Notes under the pieces: generated by a model
The model's input: the letters and a program-made list of their open reading frames with translations, nothing else
The model's database searches: none
What the model was told of the DNA's origin: nothing
Shown here: positions 1 through 7,040 of the stretch, one piece after another
How positions within the stretch are numbered: position 1 is the first letter of the stretch
Layout of the letters: every line of letters starts with the position of its first letter
NCBI GenBank assembly: GCA_002504525.1
Contig: DATD01000004.1
Location: forward strand, 1 to 17,669
Source: Methanomassiliicoccus sp. UBA345
Lineage (GTDB): Archaea > Thermoplasmatota > Thermoplasmata > Methanomassiliicoccales > Methanomassiliicoccaceae
Reading direction: 5' to 3'
Length of the DNA: 17,669 nt
Position numbers and translations under genes: made by a program

Positions 1-2159
1 GCCGCGAACACCAGGGTGATGGTGGAGAGCAGCTTCACCAGCACGTGCAGGGACGGACCGGCGGTGTCCTTGAAGGGATCTCCGACGGTGTCGCCCACCA
101 CTGCGGCCGCGTGGGCCGGCGACTTCTTGCCGCCGTGGTGACCGGTCTCCACATACTTCTTGGCGTTGTCCCAGGCGCCGCCCGCATTGTTGAGGACGGT
201 GGCCAGCAGGACGCCGGCGATGGTCGCTACCATCAGGAAGGCTCCGATCGCCTGGACCGCGGTGTCGTCGGTCGGGTAGAGCGCTTTCATGCTCAGACCT
301 ACGATGAGCGGCACGACGACCGGCAGCACGCCGGGCAGGATCATGGCCTTGAGGGCGCCCTTGGTGGAGATGTCCACGCACAGGGCGTAGTCAGGCTTCT
401 CGGTGCCTGCGAGGATCCCGGGCTTCTCCCTGAACTGCCGCCTGACCTCGTTGATCATGTCATAGGCGGCCTTGCCCACCGCGCTGATGGCAAGGGAAGC
501 GAACAGGAACACCAGCATCGCTCCGATGAGGGCGGCCACGAACACTGGCGGGTTGGCCAGGTCCACGATGAACACCTCTTCCAGGGACTTGCCCGTGAAC
601 AGCGCGACCTCATCGAAATAGGCGGCGAACAGCAGGAACGCGGCGAGGGCGGCTGATGCCATCGCATATCCCTTGGTGAGCGCCTTGGTGGTGTTGCCCA
701 CCGCATCGAGCTTGTCGGTGCGCTGCCTGATCTCCTCAGGCTGGTTGGACATCTCGATGATGCCGCCGGCGTTGTCGGTGATCGGACCGAAGGTATCCTC
801 GGCCAGAACGAAGGCGCAGGTGGCGAGCATGCCCATGGTGGCGACCGCAGTGCCGTACAGACCGTAGATGAACTCCAAGTCAGCGGAGGGCGCGGCCATG
901 GTGCCCAGCGAGTAAGAGGACAGCAGGCCGACCGCGATGGCGATGACCGGCATGAGGGTGGTCTCAAGCCCGATGGAGAACCCGGTGATGATGTTGGTGG
1001 CCGGGCCGGTCTCAGAGGCCTGAGCGATCTTCCTGACGGGGCGGTACTCACCCGCGGTATAGTACTGGGTGATGTACACGATGGCTATGCTGAGCACGAT
1101 GCCGATCACACCAGCGCCGAAGTAGTACGCCCAGGACTCTCCAAGCATCAAGTATGTGATGACGCCGAAACCAAGGGCGGCAAGGATGGAAGATACGTAG
1201 TATCCGCGGTTGAGGGCCTTGTTGGGGTCCTCGGCCTCGTTGCGCAGGCTGACCATCATGACGCCCAGCATGGAGGCGAAGAGTCCGATGGCGCGAACGA
1301 CCAGGGGGAAGAACACGAAGGCGACCGGGTGGTCAGGGTGCAGCGCGAAGATGGATGCACCGATGATCATGGCACCGATGTTCTCGGCGGCGGTGCTCTC
1401 GAACAGGTCGGCACCACGGCCGGCGCAGTCTCCGACGTTGTCGCCGACCAGGTCAGCGATGACGGCAGGGTTGCGGGGATCGTCCTCGGGAATGCCTGCC
1501 TCCACCTTTCCGACGAGGTCAGCGCCCACATCGGCAGCCTTGGTGTAGATACCGCCGCCCAGCTGTGCGAACAGAGCGGCGAAGGAGGCACCGAAGGCGT
1601 ATCCGACGGACAGGGAGAGGGCCATCTTGACCAGTTCCCAATCCGTAGCTCCCTCGCCCACGATGCCGGGGGCGGCGAACTCGAGATACAGGAAGAATAT
1701 GCCCGCGACTCCCAGGAGGGACAGCGCGACCACGGCGAAGCCGGACACGGCACCGCCGCGGAACGAGGTCTTGAGCGCCTCGTTGAGGGTGCGCCTCGCC
1801 GCGCTGGCGGTACGGATGTTCGAGTTCACGGACACGAACATGCCGATGTAACCGGACAGGGCGGAGAAGAAGGCGCCGAGCAGGAAGGCTGCGCCGACAA
1901 AGACGCCCCTCGACATGTTTTGATACTGCATTCCCATCCCAACGGTGATGATCACCGCGAGAATCACGCTAATTATCGCAATCGTCTTATACTGTCGAGC
2001 CAGATAGGCCATTGCTCCTTCGCGTATGGCATCCCCGATCTCTTTCATATCGGGAGTGCCGGTGTCCTTCTTGAAGACGCTCCAAGTAAGGTAACCCGCG
2101 AAGAGCAGGCCTATTATGCCCGCGATTGGTACCAGATAGACCAATTCATCAACTAGCAT
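1..2159 (-). CDS. hppA: Membrane-bound proton-translocating pyrophosphatase, K+-independent type (3' end cut by window edge)
   Basis: Integral membrane enzyme that hydrolyses PPi to 2 Pi and pumps cations out. The reading frame, translated by hand, runs about 719 residues from ATG at 2159 and leaves the window still open, probably only a few residues before its end because the family C-terminal motif GDTVGDPFKDTAGPS is already present. The substrate-binding block EDDPRNPAVIADLVGDNVGD (about residues 225-244) and CAGRGADLFES are visible, as is TDNAGG (about 461-466). The cation-selectivity site reads GNTTKALTKG with Lys at about 492 and Thr at about 495; in this family Lys/Thr here marks K+-independent H+-pumps, whereas K+-dependent enzymes have Ala. 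Many hydrophobic segments fit the usual 16 helices. A GAGGG ribosome-binding sequence lies about 9 bases upstream. It sits downstream of the phosphate/polyphosphate genes, but has its own probable promoter. Identity is very secure; ion specificity is inferred. Confidence 0.96.
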   Translation of the reverse strand, partial: MLVDELVYLVPIAGIIGLLFAGYLTWSVFKKDTGTPDMKEIGDAIREGAMAYLARQYKTIAIISVILAVIITVGMGMQYQNMSRGVFVGAAFLLGAFFSALSGYIGMFVSVNSNIRTASAARRTLNEALKTSFRGGAVSGFAVVALSLLGVAGIFFLYLEFAAPGIVGEGATDWELVKMALSLSVGYAFGASFAALFAQLGGGIYTKAADVGADLVGKVEAGIPEDDPRNPAVIADLVGDNVGDCAGRGADLFESTAAENIGAMIIGASIFALHPDHPVAFVFFPLVVRAIGLFASMLGVMMVSLRNEAEDPNKALNRGYYVSSILAALGFGVITYLMLGESWAYYFGAGVIGIVLSIAIVYITQYYTAGEYRPVRKIAQASETGPATNIITGFSIGLETTLMPVIAIAVGLLSSYSLGTMAAPSADLEFIYGLYGTAVATMGMLATCAFVLAEDTFGPITDNAGGIIEMSNQPEEIRQRTDKLDAVGNTTKALTKGYAMASAALAAFLLFAAYFDEVALFTGKSLEEVFIVDLANPPVFVAALIGAMLVFLFASLAISAVGKAAYDMINEVRRQFREKPGILAGTEKPDYALCVDISTKGALKAMILPGVLPVVVPLIVGLSMKALYPTDDTAVQAIGAFLMVATIAGVLLATVLNNAGGAWDNAKKYVETGHHGGKKSPAHAAAVVGDTVGDPFKDTAGPSLHVLVKLLSTITLVFA

Positions 2160-2202
2160 AATCAGAACCCTCGTACAGGTTTCGGGGATGATAATGGTCC
2201 AG

Positions 2203-2212
2203 ATATTTATTC
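2203..2212 (-). promoter_or_regulatory. Probable TATA box (box A) for hppA
   Basis: On the minus strand the sequence AATAAATATC lies about 45-50 bases upstream of the hppA ATG, in the otherwise gene-free 128-base gap between ppk2 and hppA. This spacing would place the transcript start near 2182 and leave a short leader containing GAGGG. The rest of the gap (2160-2287) shows nothing else I can name. Confidence 0.5.
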
Positions 2213-2287
2213 CTTATTGGATAATTCGCTACGTCCGATTATACTGGATGAACGCTGGCCGACAGTACATCTCTCTGACTGGCTCCA

Positions 2288-3712
2288 TTATATGTTGTTG
2301 GTGGAGTCCAGGACGGTGCGTATGGTCTTGAGGCGGGCGAAGTTCTTATCGTTGCCCTCCACCACCGTCCACGGCGCTGTGCCGGTGCTGGTCCTGACCA
2401 GCATCTCATCCACCGCCACGGTGTACCGGTCCCATTTCTGCCTGGAGCTCCAGTCGTCCGCGGTGATCTTCCATGACTTCTTGGGATCATCCACTCGGTC
2501 GATGAAGCGTTTGAGCTGTTCCTGCTTGTCTATCTCCAGCCATATCTTCACCAGTTCCGCCCCGTCATCGATGAGCGATCGCTCGAAGTCGTTGATCTCA
2601 TCGTACGCCCGGCTCCATTCCGCCTCCGATGCCAGTTCATCGACTCTTTCCACGAGCACCCTGCCATACCAGGATCGGTCGAAGATGGCGATGTGGCCGC
2701 GCGACGGCAGGGCGCGGTAGAACCGCCACAGGTAATGGTGGGCCTTCTCCTGCTCGGTGGGCGCGTAGATGGGGACGACCTTGGAAGTGCGGGGGTTCAG
2801 CGAGTTGGTCAACCTGGAGATGGCCCCTCCCTTGCCGGAGGCGTCCCTGCCTTCGAACACCACGATGAGGGAGCGCTTGCTCCGGTACAGCTCCTCCTGA
2901 CGCTTCCTCATCTTCTTCTGTAGACGTTCCAGCTCCTTCTCATAGTCGCTGTCCTTGACGCTCTGGCGCAGGTCGATGGAGGCCAGCGGGGACCTTGCCT
3001 CCACTTCCGGAAGGAATATCTGTCGTTCCGCCGGAGCTGATGCGAGCGCCGCCTCCAGACGGGCGATGGCATTTCTCATCACCTTGATCGCCGCGTATTC
3101 GGCGTCCTCGGCCTCTACCACCGTCCAGGGGGCTTGCTCGGTGGTGGTCAGGGACATCATTCTCTCCATCATCGGGATCGCCTTCTCCATTGCCCCGATC
3201 ACCAGGTCCTCATCGGTTATGCCGCACTCGCCGTCCGCGCAATCGCTCAGGCGGCCCGGATCGGTGTAAAGGAAGAACTTGAGGAACAGCGTCCCGCCAT
3301 CGGACAGCGTCTTCTCGAACCTACGTACCTCGGCGATTCGTCCATCCAATCCATCACTGCCGGCGGCCAGGGCCCTTGCATACCAAGAGCGGTCGAATAT
3401 CACCATCTGACCCCTGGCAGGCGTGCGCACCCAGAACCTCCACATGAACGGGTGTTCCTTATCCAGCTGAGCGGGTGCCCTGGTGTTATGATAGCGGAAT
3501 CCGCGTGGATCAAGGGGGAGGAGGAACTTGCTGACGGTGTCCACGGTCCGGACGGGGTCCAACCCCTCGAAGACCACGATGACGGGCAGCCCCTTCACCC
3601 GCATCTCCCTCTGAAGCTCACCCAGACGTTCCTTCAGCGGAGGGTACAGCTCATTGAACTCCTTCTTTCCCATCTTCTTCGTTAGATCCATATCTTCCAG
3701 CATGGTGCTCAC
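2288..3712 (-). CDS. Two-domain polyphosphate kinase 2 family protein (polyphosphate:AMP phosphotransferase type)
   Basis: Cytosolic P-loop enzyme that moves phosphate between polyphosphate and nucleotides; two-domain PPK2 proteins (class II) of about this length (474 residues) typically convert AMP to ADP with polyP. Domain 1 spans about residues 10-225 and domain 2 about 255-470. Domain 2 has an intact Walker A (FEGRDASGKGG, about 287-296), FDRSWYGRVLVERV (about 344-357) and PWTVVEGND. Domain 1 keeps FDRSWYARAL and PWTVVEAED but its Walker A is degenerate (FEGLDPVRTV, lacking the GK), so only domain 2 should be catalytic. The start is GTG at 3712, overlapping the TGA of the upstream DUF47 gene by four bases, indicating translational coupling; ATG at 3703 (residue 4) is an alternative. 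The gene follows a phosphate permease and PhoU-like protein, which fits phosphate storage or nucleotide recharging. Class II assignment rests on architecture, not assay. Confidence 0.9.
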   Translation of the reverse strand: MSTMLEDMDLTKKMGKKEFNELYPPLKERLGELQREMRVKGLPVIVVFEGLDPVRTVDTVSKFLLPLDPRGFRYHNTRAPAQLDKEHPFMWRFWVRTPARGQMVIFDRSWYARALAAGSDGLDGRIAEVRRFEKTLSDGGTLFLKFFLYTDPGRLSDCADGECGITDEDLVIGAMEKAIPMMERMMSLTTTEQAPWTVVEAEDAEYAAIKVMRNAIARLEAALASAPAERQIFLPEVEARSPLASIDLRQSVKDSDYEKELERLQKKMRKRQEELYRSKRSLIVVFEGRDASGKGGAISRLTNSLNPRTSKVVPIYAPTEQEKAHHYLWRFYRALPSRGHIAIFDRSWYGRVLVERVDELASEAEWSRAYDEINDFERSLIDDGAELVKIWLEIDKQEQLKRFIDRVDDPKKSWKITADDWSSRQKWDRYTVAVDEMLVRTSTGTAPWTVVEGNDKNFARLKTIRTVLDSTNNI

Positions 3713-4317
3713 GGTATCCCCACGATGATCCGGTGAAGGATGTCCAGAGTTATGCTCAGCGTTCTGCCGGCGTCCCTCATGTGATGATATATCTCGCGGT
3801 CCTTGAGGATGGTGATGGGATCATCCCCGCTGAACGCGTTCTGCAGCGCCTCCACGTACGTGGATTCTATCTCCTTCTCCCACCGCCTCATCTCTTTGAT
3901 CTTGTTCTCTGCCCGTAGGTGGTCCTTCTCCATCACGTGGATGGCCTCGGCCACCTCGTTGACCGCTTCCAACAATGATGCGGCCATGCGCATGATGGGC
4001 TCGTTGGGATGGACCCTGAACGCTCTCATCTCGACCGCGGTGGAGAGGCAGTAGTTGAGGATGTAGTCCATCTGCCTGGAGAACTGATAGATGTCCTGAC
4101 GGTCGAAGGGGGTGGTGAATGCCTCCATGAGCCTGTCCTCCATCAGATGGCGCATGTCGTCGGCCTTTTGCTCGTCGTCCATCAGCTTGGTCGGCTCGTT
4201 GAGATTTCCCATCTCAAGCCATTCGATGAACGCGGATACGCCTTTTACGGTCTGATCGGCCTGGGCGCGGAGCATCGCATAGAAATCGTATCGCACCGGG
4301 AACAGCCGGTCCAGCAT
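3709..4317 (-). CDS. DUF47 family PhoU-like phosphate transport regulator
   Basis: Soluble, almost entirely helical protein of about 202 residues, matching the DUF47/PhoU-like family normally encoded next to PiT permeases and thought to regulate them. The N-terminus (MLDRLFPVRYDFYAML) is typical of the family, followed by acidic helices with the PhoU-like E/D-rich pattern (MDDEQKADDMRHLMEDRL, then MEKDHLRAENKIKEMRRWEKE). I chose ATG 4317 because a strong GAGGAG ribosome-binding sequence lies six bases upstream and the family motif starts there. ATG at 4353, which overlaps the TGA of the permease gene (ATGA), is an alternative giving 214 residues. It is sandwiched with overlaps or near-overlaps between the PiT gene and ppk2, so the three are surely one operon. 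Binding of polynuclear metal clusters, known for PhoU proteins, is possible but not shown here. Confidence 0.88.
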   Translation of the reverse strand: MLDRLFPVRYDFYAMLRAQADQTVKGVSAFIEWLEMGNLNEPTKLMDDEQKADDMRHLMEDRLMEAFTTPFDRQDIYQFSRQMDYILNYCLSTAVEMRAFRVHPNEPIMRMAASLLEAVNEVAEAIHVMEKDHLRAENKIKEMRRWEKEIESTYVEALQNAFSGDDPITILKDREIYHHMRDAGRTLSITLDILHRIIVGIP

Positions 4318-4349
4318 GCTTCTCCTCTCGTCCCCTCTCCCATCTTCCA

Positions 4350-5387
4350 TCATAACGCCCCCCAACCGATTATGCTCCTCAGGATAAAAAGGATGAGCGC
4401 CGATATCAATGCCGATGCCGGTATGGTCAGGAACCACGACACAATCATGTGCCTCCCGACCCCCCACTGGACCATCCTGGCGTTCTCGGCCGCTCCCACC
4501 CCCATGACGCTGGACGCCACCACCTGGGTGGAAGAGACCGGCGCGCCCAGGGCCGTGGACGCCAGCAGCGACGATGCAGATGTCAGCTGGGAGTCCAGGC
4601 CGTCCAGCGGCCTCAAGGGATATATCTTCCGGCCCAGCGTCCTCATTATCTTCCATCCCCCGCCGATGGTCCCGGCGAACATCATGGCGGCACACGATGC
4701 CCGCACCCACAGAGGGATGTCGGCCGAAGCCGCGGCACCAGCGGAGACCAACGCCAGGACGATGATCCCCATCTGCTTCTGCGAGTCATTGGCGCCGTGC
4801 GCGAAGGCCAGCGTCCCCGTGGTAAGCCACTGCCCCCTCAGAAGGTGTTTCGTCACCCCTCTTCCCGCCGGCCGCAGCAGGATGGCACTCACCTTCCTGA
4901 TCAGATACCCTCCCGCGAAACCTGCCGCCACCGACGCCAGGAGGAACAGTATCACCTTCGACAGTCCGGTAAGCTGTCCGGCCATCAGTTCGTCGAGACC
5001 CCATACCACGCTGTTGAGCCCGGCGCCGGCAGCGGCCGCTCCCGCCAGCCCGCCCACCAGGGAGTGGGTCGATGACGAGGGCAGCCCCTTCCTCCAAGTG
5101 AATACGTTCCACAGAGTGGCGCCCGCGACCGCGGCCAGCAGCACCTCGCTGAGCGTCTCCCCGGCCGGCACGTCCACCATGCCTTGCATCGTGAACGCCA
5201 CCGCGCTACCGCCCAGCATCGCGCCGGTGAAGCCCAGCAATGCCGCGAACACCACCGCCGAGCGGGGCGAGGCAGCACCGCTGGCCACCATGGTGGCAGC
5301 GGTCGCCGAGGCATCCTGGACCCCGTTGGTGAACGCGAAGATCAGCGCTATAAGAGCTGTCGCTATAGCTAGTACTATGGGATCCAC
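4350..5387 (-). CDS. pit: PiT-family inorganic phosphate transporter
   Basis: Polytopic membrane permease of 345 residues that imports phosphate (as metal-phosphate with H+ or Na+ in known PiT members). The internal duplication is plain: the first half has FAFTNGVQDAS (about residues 17-27) and GLPSSSTHSLVGG (101-113), and the second half has FAHGANDSQKQMG (195-207) and GAPVSSTQVVASSVMG. About ten hydrophobic segments are present. The start is GTG at 5387, with GGTGA upstream and a TATA-like box about 40 bases away. It is the first gene of the permease, DUF47, PPK2 operon; its stop codon overlaps one possible start of the DUF47 gene. The family is secure; the coupling ion cannot be told from the sequence. 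Confidence 0.95.
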   Translation of the reverse strand: MDPIVLAIATALIALIFAFTNGVQDASATAATMVASGAASPRSAVVFAALLGFTGAMLGGSAVAFTMQGMVDVPAGETLSEVLLAAVAGATLWNVFTWRKGLPSSSTHSLVGGLAGAAAAGAGLNSVVWGLDELMAGQLTGLSKVILFLLASVAAGFAGGYLIRKVSAILLRPAGRGVTKHLLRGQWLTTGTLAFAHGANDSQKQMGIIVLALVSAGAAASADIPLWVRASCAAMMFAGTIGGGWKIMRTLGRKIYPLRPLDGLDSQLTSASSLLASTALGAPVSSTQVVASSVMGVGAAENARMVQWGVGRHMIVSWFLTIPASALISALILFILRSIIGWGAL

Positions 5388-5422
5388 TGCCGTTTCACCG
5401 CATTAGGCATCGCCGAGGGCGG

Positions 5423-5430
5423 ATTAATAG
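5423..5430 (-). promoter_or_regulatory. Probable TATA box for the pit operon
   Basis: On the minus strand CTATTAAT, within GGCTATTAATCC, is the only AT-rich element in the 51-base gap between the KaiC-like gene and pit. It lies about 40 bases before the GTG start, leaving room for a leader of roughly 12-15 bases with the GGTGA ribosome-binding sequence. This suggests the phosphate operon is transcribed separately from the upstream KaiC-like pair. Confidence 0.5.
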
Positions 5431-5438
5431 CCTGGTCA

Positions 5439-6143
5439 TCAGAACCGGGACTTCAGCACCACCATGCCGTCACGGCGGTTGATGTCGATGGATTGTTTTC
5501 CGGTCATGTGGCAGGTGCCTCTCATCTTCAGCACCTCCAAGTATTTGCGGCGCGCCCCCTCCTCCTCGTTCATCAATAGGAGGACGATGCCGTCCGCGGC
5601 GTATGACATCTCCGAAGGATACAGCTCTCCTGGCGACACCTCTCCGGTCACCACGGTGGTGGCGTTCCAGTTCTTGAGCCTATTGGTCAGGTCAAAGAGG
5701 AACGAGCGGTAGTCGCCCTTGAGCATGCTGCCCATCACGGACAGGGGGTCGATAACGATGCGCTGCGGCATGATCTCGGCGATCTTTTCCTCCATCTCAT
5801 TGAGCAGCTCGGCCGGTTCGGCCTCCCGTATGGTCGTTCCCAGATCATGGTACGCGATGGCGTCACCGAACTGGTCAGGATCGACAAAATCGAACTGCGA
5901 GGCGTATCTCAGCATCCACTGGGTCGGCTCTGACAGGGTGGTGAACAGCAGCCCCTGCTCCCCCTTGGCCGCTCCCTCCGCCAGGAACCTCAGTGCGAAC
6001 GTGGTCTTTCCGGTGCCGGCCCCCCCGGCGACCATGATGACCGAAGGGAAGGGAAAGCCCCCCTCGATCATCTCATCCAGGCCCGGTATGCCCGAGGTGA
6101 TGCGGACCAGGCCGCTCGACTTTGATGATGCGATGCTCTTCAT
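5439..6143 (-). CDS. Single-domain KaiC-like / RadA-superfamily ATPase
   Basis: Soluble 234-residue RecA-fold ATPase of the archaeal KaiC-like (Rad55-related) group. It opens with the family's ITSGIPGLDEMIEGG, followed by Walker A GGAGTGKT (residues 40-47), a Glu in the LSEPTQ segment (near 72) at the place of the catalytic glutamates, and Walker B RIVIDPLS (about 128-135). One domain only, unlike the double-domain cyanobacterial clock KaiC. ATG 6143 follows the stop of the upstream gene by two bases, with GGAGG about nine bases before it. The upstream partner has the same apparent fold without a P-loop. Such archaeal proteins are usually linked to signal transduction or regulation, but no substrate or process can be assigned from the sequence. 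The ATPase call is secure; the biological role is unknown. Confidence 0.88.
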   Translation of the reverse strand: MKSIASSKSSGLVRITSGIPGLDEMIEGGFPFPSVIMVAGGAGTGKTTFALRFLAEGAAKGEQGLLFTTLSEPTQWMLRYASQFDFVDPDQFGDAIAYHDLGTTIREAEPAELLNEMEEKIAEIMPQRIVIDPLSVMGSMLKGDYRSFLFDLTNRLKNWNATTVVTGEVSPGELYPSEMSYAADGIVLLLMNEEEGARRKYLEVLKMRGTCHMTGKQSIDINRRDGMVVLKSRF

Positions 6144-6145
6144 GT

Positions 6146-6817
6146 TCAGGCCCCTCCATCATATCTCTTTCCGGATATGGTCCTGCGCCCCCTGGTCTCG
6201 ATCGCGACGGGCCGTTCCATGTTCGGGCCGCGCAAAGGGATCGTATCCCGCGCATGGGTCAGCACCGTCTCGTACAGTAGGCCATACCTCTCTTGATCCA
6301 CCACCAGGGGGATCAGGGCGTTCCAGCGGGTTGTCATTAAGGAGATGAAGTTGTTGACGAACGCCTCTACCGACGCATAGCTGTTGAACGGCAGAAGCGC
6401 GGCGAGGTTGTCAATCATGACGAAGTCGATCTTGTTCACGTCCAGGCCCGGTATGTCACCGCTCTGCATGCTGGCGATGGCGTCCGGCAAGGTGTCGATG
6501 TGGAATGGCTCGTCCACATAGCCGGCCCGGGCAAGGGTCTCCTTGCGGTCAGCGGAGAACCTGCCAATGGCGTCGATGAACACCAGCCCTTCGATGCTGA
6601 CCTGGTGCATACGGAGCAGGTGGGCCATGTACTGATGCGGGCGGTCCACCGTCACGAATATGCCTCGAAGGCCTTTCTCTTCAAGCAGGCCTTTCAGCAG
6701 GACCAGGTTCATCCGTACGAACTGGGTGGAATCGGCGTCGATCAGCACCGCCCCTCCGGATCGGGAGTCCAGGGAGGCCATGAGCGCCAGCATCAGAGAC
6801 TTGTCCCGCTCGTTCAT
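6146..6817 (-). CDS. P-loop-less KaiC-like protein, probable partner of the downstream ATPase
   Basis: A 223-residue soluble protein of no family I can name with certainty. By eye it follows the layout of the KaiC-like neighbour: a first strand (AVLIDADSTQF, residues 23-33) where the P-loop should be, an amphipathic helix ending in EEKGLRGIFVTVDRPHQYM (which parallels AAKGEQGLLFTTLSEPTQWM in the neighbour), and a Walker-B-like KIDFVMIDNLAALL (129-142). The GxxxxGK[ST] motif is absent, so it is unlikely to hydrolyse ATP by the usual mechanism. ATG 6817 is preferred over TTG 6820 because GAGGTAG lies six bases upstream. Its stop is two bases from the start of the ATPase gene, so the two are co-transcribed and probably form a complex; this is inference. 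A probable promoter lies about 35 bases upstream. Confidence 0.75.
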   Translation of the reverse strand: MNERDKSLMLALMASLDSRSGGAVLIDADSTQFVRMNLVLLKGLLEEKGLRGIFVTVDRPHQYMAHLLRMHQVSIEGLVFIDAIGRFSADRKETLARAGYVDEPFHIDTLPDAIASMQSGDIPGLDVNKIDFVMIDNLAALLPFNSYASVEAFVNNFISLMTTRWNALIPLVVDQERYGLLYETVLTHARDTIPLRGPNMERPVAIETRGRRTISGKRYDGGA

Positions 6818-6844
6818 CAACTACCTCATGCTACCTCAGCGGGA

Positions 6845-6866
6845 CTATTTTATTATCATTATAATA
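6845..6866 (-). promoter_or_regulatory. Probable promoter of the KaiC-like pair
   Basis: The minus strand carries an AT-rich tract (TATAATGATAATAAAATAG) ending about 30 bases before ATG 6817, the distance expected for an archaeal TATA box plus a short leader with the GAGGTAG ribosome-binding sequence. Between this tract and the AT-rich element near 6970 I see nothing further except an A-run at about 6910-6917. Confidence 0.45.
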
Positions 6867-6969
6867 CCTCTTCAACGATTATCAGTACTTACAGAGAGAT
6901 TCTCGACAAGAAAAAAACGTCAACGATGGCGGATGCCGCATCAGAATGGCACCTCCTATTAATACAACC

Positions 6970-7006
6970 ATACTTTATATAATATTATATGATTATATTA
7001 AAGTAT
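6970..7006. promoter_or_regulatory. AT-only imperfect palindrome, promoter/operator candidate upstream of marC
   Basis: Left arm ATACTTTATATAAT (6970-6983) is nearly the reverse complement of right arm ATTATATTAAAGTAT (6992-7006), with one extra base, around an 8-base AT centre. The element stands out sharply from the GC-rich surroundings. The left arm contains a good TATA box (TTTATATAA) about 60 bases before the marC ATG, and CATATAAT follows at 7007-7014. The dyad could be a regulator-binding site; the TATA function for marC is more certain than the operator function. Confidence 0.45.
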
Positions 7007-7017
7007 CATATAATGTC

Positions 7018-7031
7018 CCGGGCATACCCGG
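7018..7031 (+). promoter_or_regulatory. Short GC hairpin in the marC leader
   Basis: CCGGG (7018-7022) and CCCGG (7027-7031) form a perfect 5-bp stem with a 4-base loop (CATA), ending nine bases before the marC ATG at 7041. There is no clear ribosome-binding sequence between it and the start. It could lie in the 5' leader and influence translation; a chance occurrence in GC-rich DNA is possible. Confidence 0.3.
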
Positions 7032-7040
7032 CTGTAAGCG

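Noticed and set aside
4318..4710. Upstream extension of the DUF47 frame into the pit gene
   Set aside because: The extra residues overlap pit and look like noise (Gly/Arg/Pro-rich); a strong ribosome-binding sequence and the family N-terminus lie at 4317.
4009..5406. Long open frame (about 465 codons) on the plus strand across the DUF47 and pit genes
   Set aside because: It lies antisense to two well-identified genes, has low-complexity Pro/Ala/Ser composition and no recognisable domain.
5439..6143. Circadian clock KaiC
   Set aside because: Only a single RecA-like domain is present and no kaiA/kaiB-like gene is seen; the archaeal KaiC-like ATPase label is as far as the sequence goes.
6926..6982. 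18-codon frame beginning ATGGCGGATGCC in the gap before marC
   Set aside because: Its stop falls in the AT-rich dyad, there is no promoter at a suitable distance or ribosome-binding sequence, and the peptide has no special character.
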